Source of the DNA: Micromonospora sp. NBC_00389 | GTDB taxonomy: Bacteria; Actinomycetota; Actinomycetes; Mycobacteriales; Micromonosporaceae | DNA length: 64,000 bases | Assembly (NCBI RefSeq): GCF_036059255.1 | Contig: NZ_CP107947.1 | Coordinates: 5,952,001-6,016,000, forward strand | Direction: 5' to 3' | Shown here: one piece after another, positions 43,295-54,830 of the stretch | Position numbering within the stretch: position 1 is the first letter of the stretch | Layout: each line of letters opens with the position of its first letter | Translations under genes and position numbers: made by a program | Notes under the pieces: model-generated | Seen by the model: only the letters and a program-made list of their open reading frames with translations | What the model was told of the DNA's origin: nothing | The model's database searches: none

Positions 43295-45609
43295 CGCGCA
43301 GCCTCCGCGGAATCGGTGGGAGGAGCCAGCAGTGCGACGGGATAGTCGGCCAGCAGATCGGCCAGGAAGGTCTCTCCGCCACTGTAGACCCGGCCGGTGA
43401 ACAGGTCCTTCACCTCGTTAACGGGAAGCGACAGGAATGTGTCGCACCACCCACCGGCCCGCGCCAGGCCCAGCGGCAGGCGGGTCGCCACGGCGATCGC
43501 GCCATCGAACGCCACCACGTGCCGGCCCGCCGTCCCGTGCGCCGGCACCGGCCGGTAGCCGGTGAACAGCTCCGGGTGCGCCCGCCGCAGCCGCAGGGTC
43601 CGCGACACCACCAGCAGCTTCGCCGCGCCGTCGGTGTCGATCGAGGGACGCCAGCCGCCGTCCAGACGCGCCAGCATCTCTCGGCGTACGTCGAAGTCAA
43701 CCGGGCGGCGATTGTCCGGGTCGACCAGCGAGTTGTCCCACAGCTCGGTGCCCTGGTAGGTGTCCGGCACCCCGGGCATGGCGAGCTGCACCAGCTTCTG
43801 CCCCAGCGAGTTGCACCAGCCGGCCGGGGTGATCGCCGCCGCGAGTTCGGTCAGCTCGTCGTGCAGGCTCGGGTCGTCGTACATCGCGTCGACCACACCG
43901 TGCAGCGCCCGCTCGAAGACCGGGTCGGGGTCGGCCCAACTGGTCGAGGTCGCCGCCTCCCGGGCGGCCTTCTCGACGTACGCGTGCAGCCGCTCCCGTT
44001 CGATCGGCCAGGCGCCGACGGCGGTCTGCCAGAGCAGGTGGGCGAACGCCGGGTCGGGCAGCGGCGCGCACGCCATCCACGCGGTGACCTGCTCGCCCCA
44101 GCGGCCCGGCAGCTCGCTGAGCACGGCCATCCGGGCGCGGACGTCCTCGCTTCGTTTGGTGTCGTGGGTGGAGACGGTGGTCATGCTGGCCGGCCAGCGG
44201 ACCTGCCGTGCGGTGGCGAAGCGGTGGAACTCCGCCGGCGGCACCCCGAAGTGGGCGGGCGTGCCGCCGACCTCGTTGAGCGCCATGAACCGGGTCCACC
44301 GGTAGAACGCGGTGTCCTCCACGCCCTTGGCCATCACCGCGCCGGTCAACTGGGGGAAGCGCTGCGCCAGCTCGTCGTCGGGGTCGCGCAGCCGGCGGGT
44401 GACCGCGTCCAGGGCGGTGGTCAGGTCGGGGCGCCGCCGGCCGGCCTCGGAGCGGGCGGCGGCGAGGTGCCGGGCGCCGTGCGGCGGATAGCCGCGGTAG
44501 ACCGGGAACGCGGCGGCCAGCTCGGCGAGGGCGGCCCGCGCCTGCTCGCTCGGCACCTCGGGGGCGAGGGCGGCCAGCCGGGTCAACTCGGCGGCGAGCA
44601 GCCGGGTGGCCGCGGCCAGCTTGGTGTCGTGGGTGAGGTTCTCCCACGAGGTGTGCTGCCCGACGAGGCGGGTGTCCAGCACCGTGAAGTCGCCCTCGGC
44701 GTCGGGGTCGACGAAGAGCCCGTTGACCGCGGCGAGGGCGTCGTAGCCGGTGGTGCCGTCCACCGGCCAGTCCGGCAGCTCCTCGCCGTACTCCAGGATC
44801 TTCTCCACGATCAGCCAGGCCTCCGGCGCGGCGGCCCGCAGCCGGGTCAGGTAGCCGCCCGGGTCGCGCAGGCCGTCCGGGTGGTCGACCCGGATGCCGT
44901 CGACCTCCCCGGCGGCGGCCCAGCGCAGGATCAGCTCGTGGGTGGCGGCGAACACCGCCGGGTCCTCCACCCGCAGCCCGGCCAGGCCGGAAACGGCGAA
45001 GAACCGGCGGTACGTCAGCTCGGCATCGCCCCGCCGCCAGGAGACCAGCTCGTAGTGCTGCCGATCGTGCACCTCACGCGCGCTGCCGTCGCCGCTGCCG
45101 TCGGCCACCGGGAACCGGTGCTCGTGGTAGCGCAGCTCGGAGTCGACCAGCTTGAGGTCGTCCAGGGCGGCCGGGTCGTCGGCCAGCACCGGCAGCAGCA
45201 GCCGGCCCCGGTCCCAGTCGATGTCGAACCAGTCGGCGTACGCCGAGGCGCGACCCCGACGCAGCACGTCCCACCAGGCGGGGTTGGCCGGCGGTACGGC
45301 CACCCCGGCGTGGTTGGGCACGATGTCCACGACCAGGCCGAGCTTCTTGTCGCGCAGCGCACGCAGCAGCCGCTGCCGACCGGCTTCACCGCCCAGCTCC
45401 GGGTTGACCGCCCGGGGGTCGACCACGTCGTAGCCATGGGCGGAGCCGGGGGTGGCCGTCAGCAGCGGCGCGCTGTAGAGGTGGCTGACGCCGAGGTCAG
45501 CGAGGTAGTCGACGATCCCGGCGGTGGCGTCCAGGTCGAAGCCAGGACGGATCTGCACTCGGTAGGTGGCTGTCGTCTTCCTCTGCTCGGGGTGAGGGGG
45601 CACCGCCAT
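43291..45609 (-). CDS. treY: Malto-oligosyltrehalose synthase
   Basis: 772 residues. It isomerises the reducing-end alpha-1,4 bond of maltodextrin to the alpha,alpha-1,1 bond, giving maltooligosyl-trehalose. It is a GH13 barrel with the large TreY insertions: TYRVQIRPGFDLDAT start, HGYDVVDPRAVNPELGG, LVVDIVPNHAGVAVP, nucleophile Asp in VDGIRVDHPDGLRDPGGY, acid Glu in AWLIVEKILEYGEELP, and STHDTKRSEDVRARM. One base separates it from the treX stop (TGA-G-ATG), so it is translationally coupled. Confidence 0.95.
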   Translation of the reverse strand: MAVPPHPEQRKTTATYRVQIRPGFDLDATAGIVDYLADLGVSHLYSAPLLTATPGSAHGYDVVDPRAVNPELGGEAGRQRLLRALRDKKLGLVVDIVPNHAGVAVPPANPAWWDVLRRGRASAYADWFDIDWDRGRLLLPVLADDPAALDDLKLVDSELRYHEHRFPVADGSGDGSAREVHDRQHYELVSWRRGDAELTYRRFFAVSGLAGLRVEDPAVFAATHELILRWAAAGEVDGIRVDHPDGLRDPGGYLTRLRAAAPEAWLIVEKILEYGEELPDWPVDGTTGYDALAAVNGLFVDPDAEGDFTVLDTRLVGQHTSWENLTHDTKLAAATRLLAAELTRLAALAPEVPSEQARAALAELAAAFPVYRGYPPHGARHLAAARSEAGRRRPDLTTALDAVTRRLRDPDDELAQRFPQLTGAVMAKGVEDTAFYRWTRFMALNEVGGTPAHFGVPPAEFHRFATARQVRWPASMTTVSTHDTKRSEDVRARMAVLSELPGRWGEQVTAWMACAPLPDPAFAHLLWQTAVGAWPIERERLHAYVEKAAREAATSTSWADPDPVFERALHGVVDAMYDDPSLHDELTELAAAITPAGWCNSLGQKLVQLAMPGVPDTYQGTELWDNSLVDPDNRRPVDFDVRREMLARLDGGWRPSIDTDGAAKLLVVSRTLRLRRAHPELFTGYRPVPAHGTAGRHVVAFDGAIAVATRLPLGLARAGGWCDTFLSLPVNEVKDLFTGRVYSGGETFLADLLADYPVALLAPPTDSAEAAR

Positions 45610-45610
45610 C

Positions 45611-47728
<2,118 letters not shown>

Positions 47729-48058
47729 GTCGCTCCTTCAGACCGTGGTCATGTGCGCGCCCGCGCCACGAGCGCACCGGCGTGGGCCGCAGTGCGCACG
47801 CCGGTAATGCCCGGCACTCCCACGCGCCAATCCATCCTTTCAGGGGATGCCCGGAATCCACCTGTCTGGTGCACGTCAAGCCCTCAGGTGTCTTCCGTCA
47901 CCTTGTCCCCTCTCGAGGTGCGTTACGGCGCTCGATGGCCTTTGCTTGTCTGGGGACGCTCCCGCGCGTACCTCACTCGGCCCCTCGGCCACCCCACCAC
48001 CTCCCGCTTCGCCGCCACTGACGCCGGCGCGTACCACCATGCATGGACGGAGATTGAT
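47729..48058. promoter_or_regulatory. Divergent promoter region of treX and the GT4 gene
   Basis: 330 bp without a gene. ACCGGCGTG (47776-47784), twelve bases, CACGCCGGT (47797-47805) form a perfect 9-bp inverted repeat 48 bp before the treX start, a plausible operator or hairpin. ACGGAG before 48059 is the GT4 ribosome site. No other element is clear. Confidence 0.4.
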
Positions 48059-49462
48059 GTGACGACCCTGCGGGTCGGCGAGCAGCTCGCTAACACCTCG
48101 GACCGGATCCACCGGCCCACCCTGACCTCCCGCCCCCAACTTCCGGCGCAGGCCGGGCCGGGGGTACCGCCGCAGACCCGTCGCATCCTGATGCTCTCGT
48201 GGGAGTACCCGCCGGTGCTCGTCGGCGGCCTCGGCCGACACGTGCACGCGCTGTCGGTGGCCCTGGCCGCCGCCGGCCACGAGGTCACCGTCGTCACCCG
48301 GCACGCCGAGGGCGCGCCGCTCGAGGAGTACGCCGACGGCGTCCGCATCCTGCGCGCCTCCGAAGACCCCGTCACCTTCCCCCTCGCTACCGGCTCCCTC
48401 CTGGCCTGGACCATGGCGTTCAACCACACCCTCACCCGCACCGCCCTGCGCGCCACCGAGGCCGGCTCGTACGACGTCATCCACGCCCACGACTGGCTCG
48501 TCGCCCACACCGCGATGACGTTGCGCGACCACCTGGACATCCCGCTGGTGAGCACCATCCACGCCACCGAGGCCGGTCGGCACCAGGGCTGGCTGCCGGA
48601 GGAGATGAACCGCACCATCCACGGGGTCGAGCACTGGCTCAGCACCGAGTCCGGCCGCGTGATCGTCTGCTCCGGGTACATGCGCGACGAGGTGAACGCG
48701 CTGTTCGGGGTGCCGGCCGACCGGGTCGACGTGGTGGCCAACGGTGTGGAGCCGCACCGCTGGAAGGTGCCGGCGCGCAAGGTGACCGCAGCCCGGGCCC
48801 GGTTCGCCGGGGACGGCCCGCTGGTCACCTTCGCCGGCCGGCTGGTCTACGAGAAGGGCGTACAGCACCTGATCGCCGGCCTGCCGCGCCTGCGTGAGCG
48901 GCACCCAGGGCTGCGCGTGGTGATCGCCGGCGACGGCCCGTACCGCGCGGAGCTGGAGTCCGAGGTGCACCGCCGCGGCCTGGGCGGCATGGTCGCCATG
49001 CCGGGCTTCCTCGGTGGCACCGACCTGCCGGCGCTGATGGCCGCCTCCGACTGCTTCGCGGTGCCGAGCATCTACGAGCCGTTCGGCATGGTGGCCCTGG
49101 AGGGCGCCGCCGCCGGCGCGCCGCTGGCGGTCGCCGCCACCGGTGGCCTCGCGGAGATCGTCGAGCCGGGCGTGACCGGGATGACCTTCCAACCGCACGA
49201 CCCCGACGGGCTCGCCGACGCCGTCGACGCGCTGCTGTCGGATCGCGACCGGGCCCGCGCCCTGGCTCGCCGCGCCCGCCGGATGGTGCACGACCAGTAC
49301 GGCTGGTCGGCTATCGCCCAACGCACCGCCGCCAGCTACGCCGACGCCATCGCCAACGACGCCGTCTTCACCGCCCATCGCGCCGAGCAGCGCATGTCCC
49401 AGGGCCGCGCCCTACCCGCCCTCCCCACCGGCAACCTGCTCGCCGCCGCCGGCCTGCGCTGA
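48059..49462 (+). CDS. GT4-family glycosyltransferase (glycogen/maltosyl-phosphate synthase-like)
   Basis: 467 residues of GT-B fold. After a 40-residue N-terminal extension, the first Rossmann half starts RILMLSWEYPPVLVGGLGRH, the hallmark Gly-rich loop of GlgA/GlgM-like enzymes, with DVIHAHDWLVAHTAM later. The nucleotide-sugar half has VTFAGRLVYEKGVQHL, VVIAGDGPYRAELES, and the donor motif PSIYEPFGMVALEGAAAGAP (E-x7-E). Mycobacterial relatives make alpha-maltose-1-phosphate or elongate alpha-glucan. Being divergent from treXYZ, it could build the polymer those enzymes consume (inference). The GTG at 48059 has a suitable ribosome site. Confidence 0.8.
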   Translation: MTTLRVGEQLANTSDRIHRPTLTSRPQLPAQAGPGVPPQTRRILMLSWEYPPVLVGGLGRHVHALSVALAAAGHEVTVVTRHAEGAPLEEYADGVRILRASEDPVTFPLATGSLLAWTMAFNHTLTRTALRATEAGSYDVIHAHDWLVAHTAMTLRDHLDIPLVSTIHATEAGRHQGWLPEEMNRTIHGVEHWLSTESGRVIVCSGYMRDEVNALFGVPADRVDVVANGVEPHRWKVPARKVTAARARFAGDGPLVTFAGRLVYEKGVQHLIAGLPRLRERHPGLRVVIAGDGPYRAELESEVHRRGLGGMVAMPGFLGGTDLPALMAASDCFAVPSIYEPFGMVALEGAAAGAPLAVAATGGLAEIVEPGVTGMTFQPHDPDGLADAVDALLSDRDRARALARRARRMVHDQYGWSAIAQRTAASYADAIANDAVFTAHRAEQRMSQGRALPALPTGNLLAAAGLR

Positions 49463-49554
49463 CCGCCGGCCCTTGCCGCCGCTGTCATCGCCGCTGTTGC
49501 CACCATCGCGCTGATCGTCGTCCCGGTCGCTACCCGCGGCCCGGTCCTGCTCGC

Positions 49555-49615
49555 TGATCGACTCCGTGTCGCCGACATCGGGGTATCCCGGCGCTGGGAT
49601 GCCCCGATGTCGGCG
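49555..49615. repeat. REP-like palindrome, copy 1
   Basis: 49570-49615 forms a 20-bp stem (19 matches) with a 6-base loop; the arm includes CGCCGACATCGGGG. The flanking 40 bases 49555-49594 match 50580-50619 at 39 positions. It lies between the GT4 gene and the DinB-type pseudogene. Confidence 0.8.
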
Positions 49616-49673
49616 CTCCAGCGCGGGGCGTTCGAGGTCAGTACCGGACTGCCGGGCCTGTCAGAATGCGCGC

Positions 49674-50317
49674 ATGCCTCGTCTTGTCGACGCCCTGGAT
49701 TCCGCCTTCCCGGTTGCCGCCTCGATCGCGCTGGACCTGATCCGGCGCTCCGAGGTGTCCGACCAGTGGTCGAGCCGAGCGCACTGCCACACCTGTCCGT
49801 GGGAGCTCTGGCGTGCCACCTGGGACGTCAGGCGGTCCGGGCGGCGGAACTGCTGCCGACCTCGACCGACCTGCCGCTCCTCGAGTCGGCCGACGACCAC
49901 TACGAGCGGGCCGCCTGGGTGACCGCGGGGCCTCCGGACGAGGACTCGGTGGCCGCAAGCCTGGACGAAGCCGAAGCGACGCGGGGACCAGCGGACCTGC
50001 ACGCCCGCTCCGTCCTCGCGCTGGAAGAGGTGGGCGACCTGCTCGCACGAGGGGACGCCCGCGACGTCGTGCCGATCCCGTGGCAGGGCTGGTCCCTGCG
50101 GCGCAGCGACTTCCTGCTCACGCGCCAACTGGAGATCGTGGTCCACGCCGACGATCTCGCGGTGAGCGTCGGCGTGCCCACGCCGGCCTTTCCGGCGGAT
50201 GTCTTCGATCCCGTGCGCGACCTGTTGGTGCGCTTGGCCGTGCGCCGTCACGGCCAGTCCGCGGTAATCAGCGCGCTGAGCCGCAGCGAGCGAGGGCGGG
50301 ACATCTCCGCCTTCTGA
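49674..50317 (+). pseudogene. DinB/maleylpyruvate isomerase-type protein, frameshifted
   Basis: The N-terminus (MPRLVDALDSAFPVAASIAL, DLIRRSEVSDQW) is encoded from ATG 49674. From about 49776 the match continues in another frame: VEPSALPHLSVGALACHLGR, with the metal His of the DinB fold, then DVVPIPWQGWSLRRSDFLLT, RQLEIVVHADDLAVSVG (the second metal site HxxD) and RRHGQSAVISALSRSERG. A one-base change in CAGTGGTCGAGC separates the frames. The family includes mycothiol-dependent isomerases and transferases. Either a recent mutation or a sequencing error would explain it, since nothing else is damaged. Confidence 0.7.
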
Positions 50318-50479
50318 CGCCCAACACCTCAACGGCCGCCACGAAAGCCGGCATGGTCCCCGCAGCCCGCGCCACCCACACCTCACAGGGTTGCGCCGGG
50401 AGCTTCCCCGGCCCCGGCCGCACAGGCCTCATAGGCACCACAGGCAGGCCCACAGGCAGGCCCCATAGGCCCTGTAGGC

Positions 50480-50724
50480 CCTGTCGAGCTGCCCCAGAAA
50501 TGGGGCGGGGTGAAGCATCCGGAGGCCCGAACGGAATGCGGATCGGCCGGAAAGCCCACGAAGGACCGGCACAGACTCTTGATCGACTCCGTTTCGCCGA
50601 CATCGGGGTATCCCGGCGCGCCCGGCAGCCGCGATATCGGCGATCCCAAGTCGATCAAGCGGCTCGACCCGGTGTGGCGGTCGGACCGCGCCCGCCCGCC
50701 CCATATTTGGGGCAGCTCGACAGG
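50480..50724. repeat. 245-bp nested inverted-repeat element
   Basis: Outer arms of about 31 bases (50480-50510 and 50694-50724; about 28 matches; outer end CCTGTCGAGCTGCCCC) face each other. Each arm contains its own small GCCCC...GGGGC hairpin. Inside, 50578-50588 CTTGATCGACT pairs with 50649-50659, enclosing REP copy 2 (50580-50619). No gene is present. Confidence 0.7.
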
Positions 50725-50798
50725 AGCGGACCGGGGCAGGGCGCCTGGCCGGGGCGGCTGGCGGGGGCGGATGTGCTCGGGGCGGCTGCCGCCGCGGC

Positions 50799-51006
50799 GG
50801 CTGGCCGGGGCGGCTGGCCGGGGCGGCTGGCCGGGGCGGCTGGCCGGGGCGGCTGGCCGGGGCGGCTGGCCGGGGCGGCTGGCCGGGGCGGCTGGCCGGG
50901 GCGGCTGGCCGGGGCGGCTGGCCGGGGCGGCTGGCCGGGGCGGCTGGCCGGGGCGGCTGGCCGGGGCGGCTGGCCGGGGCGGCTGGCCGGGGCGGATGGC
51001 CGGGGC
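50799..51006. repeat. 16 tandem copies of a 13-bp unit
   Basis: GGCTGGCCGGGGC repeated 15 times without change and a 16th time with one substitution (GGATGGCCGGGGC). Because 13 is not a multiple of 3, all frames stay open as 13-residue repeats, so long apparent reading frames here are artefacts. Confidence 0.95.
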
Positions 51007-51023
51007 GGGCGGATGCGCTCGAC

Positions 51024-51107
51024 GCTGCCGGCCGGGACGGCTGCGTCCAAGGCTGCCGGCCGGGACGGCTGCGTCCAAGGCTGCCGGCCGGGACGGCTGC
51101 GCTCGGG
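51024..51107. repeat. Three tandem copies of a 28-bp unit
   Basis: Units start at 51024, 51052 and 51080 with GCTGCCGGCCGGGACGGCTG; the first two are identical, and the third diverges in its last eight bases. It is part of the same non-coding block. Confidence 0.9.
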
Positions 51108-51140
51108 GCTGGCGGCAGCGGCAGGCGGCAGCAGGCCGGC

Positions 51141-51210
51141 GGCAGGCGGCGGCAGGCGGCGGCAGGCGGCGGCAGGCGGCGGCAGGCGGCGGCAGGCGGC
51201 GGCAGGCGGC
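51141..51210. repeat. Seven tandem copies of a 10-bp unit
   Basis: GGCAGGCGGC seven times exactly, with degenerate copies on both sides (about 51121-51270) including two GGTTGGGAAGGC interruptions. It ends about 40 bp before the citrate synthase stop, so it is transcribed if the gene lacks a terminator. Confidence 0.9.
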
Positions 51211-51312
51211 GGCAGGCCGGCGGCAGGCGGTTGGGAAGGCGGCAGGCGGTTGGGAAGGCGGCAGGCCGCCGACCCGGTGGGTCGACGGCCTGACGGTGGT
51301 GCGTCGTGGAGG

Positions 51313-52596
<1,284 letters not shown>

Positions 52597-52769
52597 GTGG
52601 TTCCTCGCTTCGCCGGCAGATCTACGTTGAATTGCCTTCGCTTCTACCGTAATTGCGGCTTGGGGGACACTGCCCGCCGTGGTTCGCCGGTGAGGTATGC
52701 GTCACCCGATTCCCGACCGGGCAGCCGGGAAACCCTCCGTCCCGCCGTGCGGGACCTGGCGGAGCAGCT

Positions 52770-54830
52770 TCACGACAGGGCAAGGCGTCGGAGCGTACCG
52801 TCCGTCGCGATCTGGTAGACGTCGAGCTGGTTGGTGCCGGCCCGGAACAACTGGTCGTCGGTGAGCAGCGCGGCGAATCGGCGTCCGCCGGGATCGGTCG
52901 GCACCACCGGTACGACCGCGCCGATCCGGCCGTTGACGGCCACCGCCAGCAGGGTGCCGTCCGGGATCCGGTCCGGCACGTCCCCCCAGACCAGCGCCGG
53001 GAGGGTGCCGGTGTCCGGGTCCGTGGCCCGGAACGCGGCGAGGTCGGCCACGGTGGCGCTGCCGCCGGCCGGGCCGGCGTGGACCTCGGTGCCCACCAGC
53101 GGGTGCGGCGCCGGCAGCGGCGGCGGGGCGGGCACCCCGCCGGGGAAGGTGACCGGTTCGCCGGGGCGGTCGTAGAAGTGCTTCGTGCCGTCGGTGCGCG
53201 GGGCCTGCCGGGCGGAGCGTCCGTCGACCCGCCAGGGCAGCCGGATACCGGCCTGGTCGGCCACGGTCGGCAGCAGGTCGACGTGCTCCCAGTTGCGGTC
53301 GTCCACCCGGCCGGCCTGCTGCCCGGGCTCCTTGACGAACATCGGCACCCACGCCACCTCGCCGGCGGCGGCCTTGATCGCATCCATGCCCCGGCCCTGG
53401 GCGCCCGCGCGGAAGCTCACCCCGTGGTCGGCGGTGACCACGACGAGGGCCTGGTCGTAGAGGCCGCTGGCGCGCAGCGTACGCAGCGTCTCGCCGATCA
53501 GCCGGTCGGTGTAGCCGAGCTGGGCGAGGTGGCGCTGCCGGGCCAGCTCGACCCAGCCGGTGCCGTCGTTGGGCAGGTCCTCGGGGGCGTCGTAACGCAC
53601 TCCGGACGGCAGGTACGCCCACGGCGAGTGCGGCATCAGCAGGTGCAGGAAGTGCAGGGCGGGCCGGGGCTCCGGCTTCAGCCCGGCCAGGAAGCTGGTG
53701 AACCGGGCCGGCTGGTTGTCGTCCAGGCTGTCCCAGCGGAACTTCGGGTCGGCCGGCACCGGCTCGGCGGCGTCCAGGCCGGCCTCGGCCCGGGTCTGCT
53801 CCCGGTAGGAGTCCTCCGGGTCGACGCGGGTGGGTGTCGGCCCGGCGACCTGGCCAAGCAGCTTGCCGGTCTCCCGGACCAGTACGCCGAGCCCCTGTTC
53901 CGGGCTGACCGGCTGCTCGCATCGGCTGGGCGGGCAGACCCGGGTGATGCTCTCCTGGGCGTGGATGTCGTACAGGCCGCCGAAGGCGGTGAAGAGGTTG
54001 TCCGGGTACTGCGAGTAGTGCGGCGCGACCGACCGCGCCGGGTAGCGGCCGGTGAGCATCGCCGGCAGCGCGTTGGGGGTCCAGCCGCTGACGCCGGTGG
54101 CGTTGCGGTACCACGTCGACGCGCCGGCCAGCTCGGCGAAGTGCGGGAACCGGGCCGCGTCGATCCGACCGTCCGCGCCGAGCAGGCTGACCAGTGGCAG
54201 CTCGTCGAGGATCAGCATGACCACCGGAGGGTGCCCACCCGGCCCCTGGGCAGTGCCGGCCGCGCCGCCGTCGCCGCGCGGCAGCACCACCGCCGAGGTG
54301 GGTGAAACGAGCAGGAAGAGCGCCACGAAGGCCACCGGGCCGGCGGCGGCCAGTCGCAGCACCCGGCCCGGTGCCCGCCACCGCCGGTGCGCGGCCGCGC
54401 CGGCCACGCCGGCCAGCCCGGCGACCAGCAGCAGGGGTACGCCCCGCAGCGGCGTCGCGTGCCGGCCCACCTGCACGGCCAGCGCGGCCAGCAGCAGGCC
54501 GACCAGCCCGGTGTGGGTGAGCGCGCGGACGGTCCGGCCGGCCACCCGGCTGAGCGCGCCGAGCACCGCCACCGGCACGGTGGGTGCCACCGCCACCAGG
54601 GCCGTCAGCAGCAGGATCTGGCCCGGGTCGGAGCGGTGGAAGAGGAAGAAGTCGGGGCTGCGGCCGAGTACGTCCAGCAGTGGCTGGGTGACCACCAACC
54701 CGACCAGCGCCACCACCTCCAGCAGCCGGCCCAGCTCACCGCGCCAACCGCGGTCCCACCGCCCGGTGACCGGTTCCGCGGCCGGAGTGCCCGGCTGTGC
54801 TGGCGGGGGTGCGGGTGCTGGTTCAGCCAC
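52770..54830 (-). CDS. Membrane-bound sulfatase-like hydrolase
   Basis: 686 residues. An N-terminal domain of five or so hydrophobic helices (ILLLTALVAVAPTVPVAVLG, GLVGLLLAALAVQVG) anchors an extracytoplasmic sulfatase/alkaline-phosphatase-fold domain: VVMLILDELPLVSLLG metal loop, ATGVSGWTPNALPAMLTGRY around the Thr/Ser nucleophile site, LLMPHSPWAYLPSG and VVTADHGVSFRAG metal sites. Lacking the Cys/Ser-x-P-x-R sulfatase signature, it is more likely a phosphoglycerol or phospho-substituent transferase. It overlaps the methyltransferase gene by 8 nt (GTGGCTGA) and is last in a three-gene operon. Confidence 0.75.
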   Translation of the reverse strand: MAEPAPAPPPAQPGTPAAEPVTGRWDRGWRGELGRLLEVVALVGLVVTQPLLDVLGRSPDFFLFHRSDPGQILLLTALVAVAPTVPVAVLGALSRVAGRTVRALTHTGLVGLLLAALAVQVGRHATPLRGVPLLLVAGLAGVAGAAAHRRWRAPGRVLRLAAAGPVAFVALFLLVSPTSAVVLPRGDGGAAGTAQGPGGHPPVVMLILDELPLVSLLGADGRIDAARFPHFAELAGASTWYRNATGVSGWTPNALPAMLTGRYPARSVAPHYSQYPDNLFTAFGGLYDIHAQESITRVCPPSRCEQPVSPEQGLGVLVRETGKLLGQVAGPTPTRVDPEDSYREQTRAEAGLDAAEPVPADPKFRWDSLDDNQPARFTSFLAGLKPEPRPALHFLHLLMPHSPWAYLPSGVRYDAPEDLPNDGTGWVELARQRHLAQLGYTDRLIGETLRTLRASGLYDQALVVVTADHGVSFRAGAQGRGMDAIKAAAGEVAWVPMFVKEPGQQAGRVDDRNWEHVDLLPTVADQAGIRLPWRVDGRSARQAPRTDGTKHFYDRPGEPVTFPGGVPAPPPLPAPHPLVGTEVHAGPAGGSATVADLAAFRATDPDTGTLPALVWGDVPDRIPDGTLLAVAVNGRIGAVVPVVPTDPGGRRFAALLTDDQLFRAGTNQLDVYQIATDGTLRRLALS

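Noticed and set aside
50799..51210. CRISPR array
   Set aside because: Units of 10 and 13 bp are directly contiguous with no spacers, and no cas genes are present.
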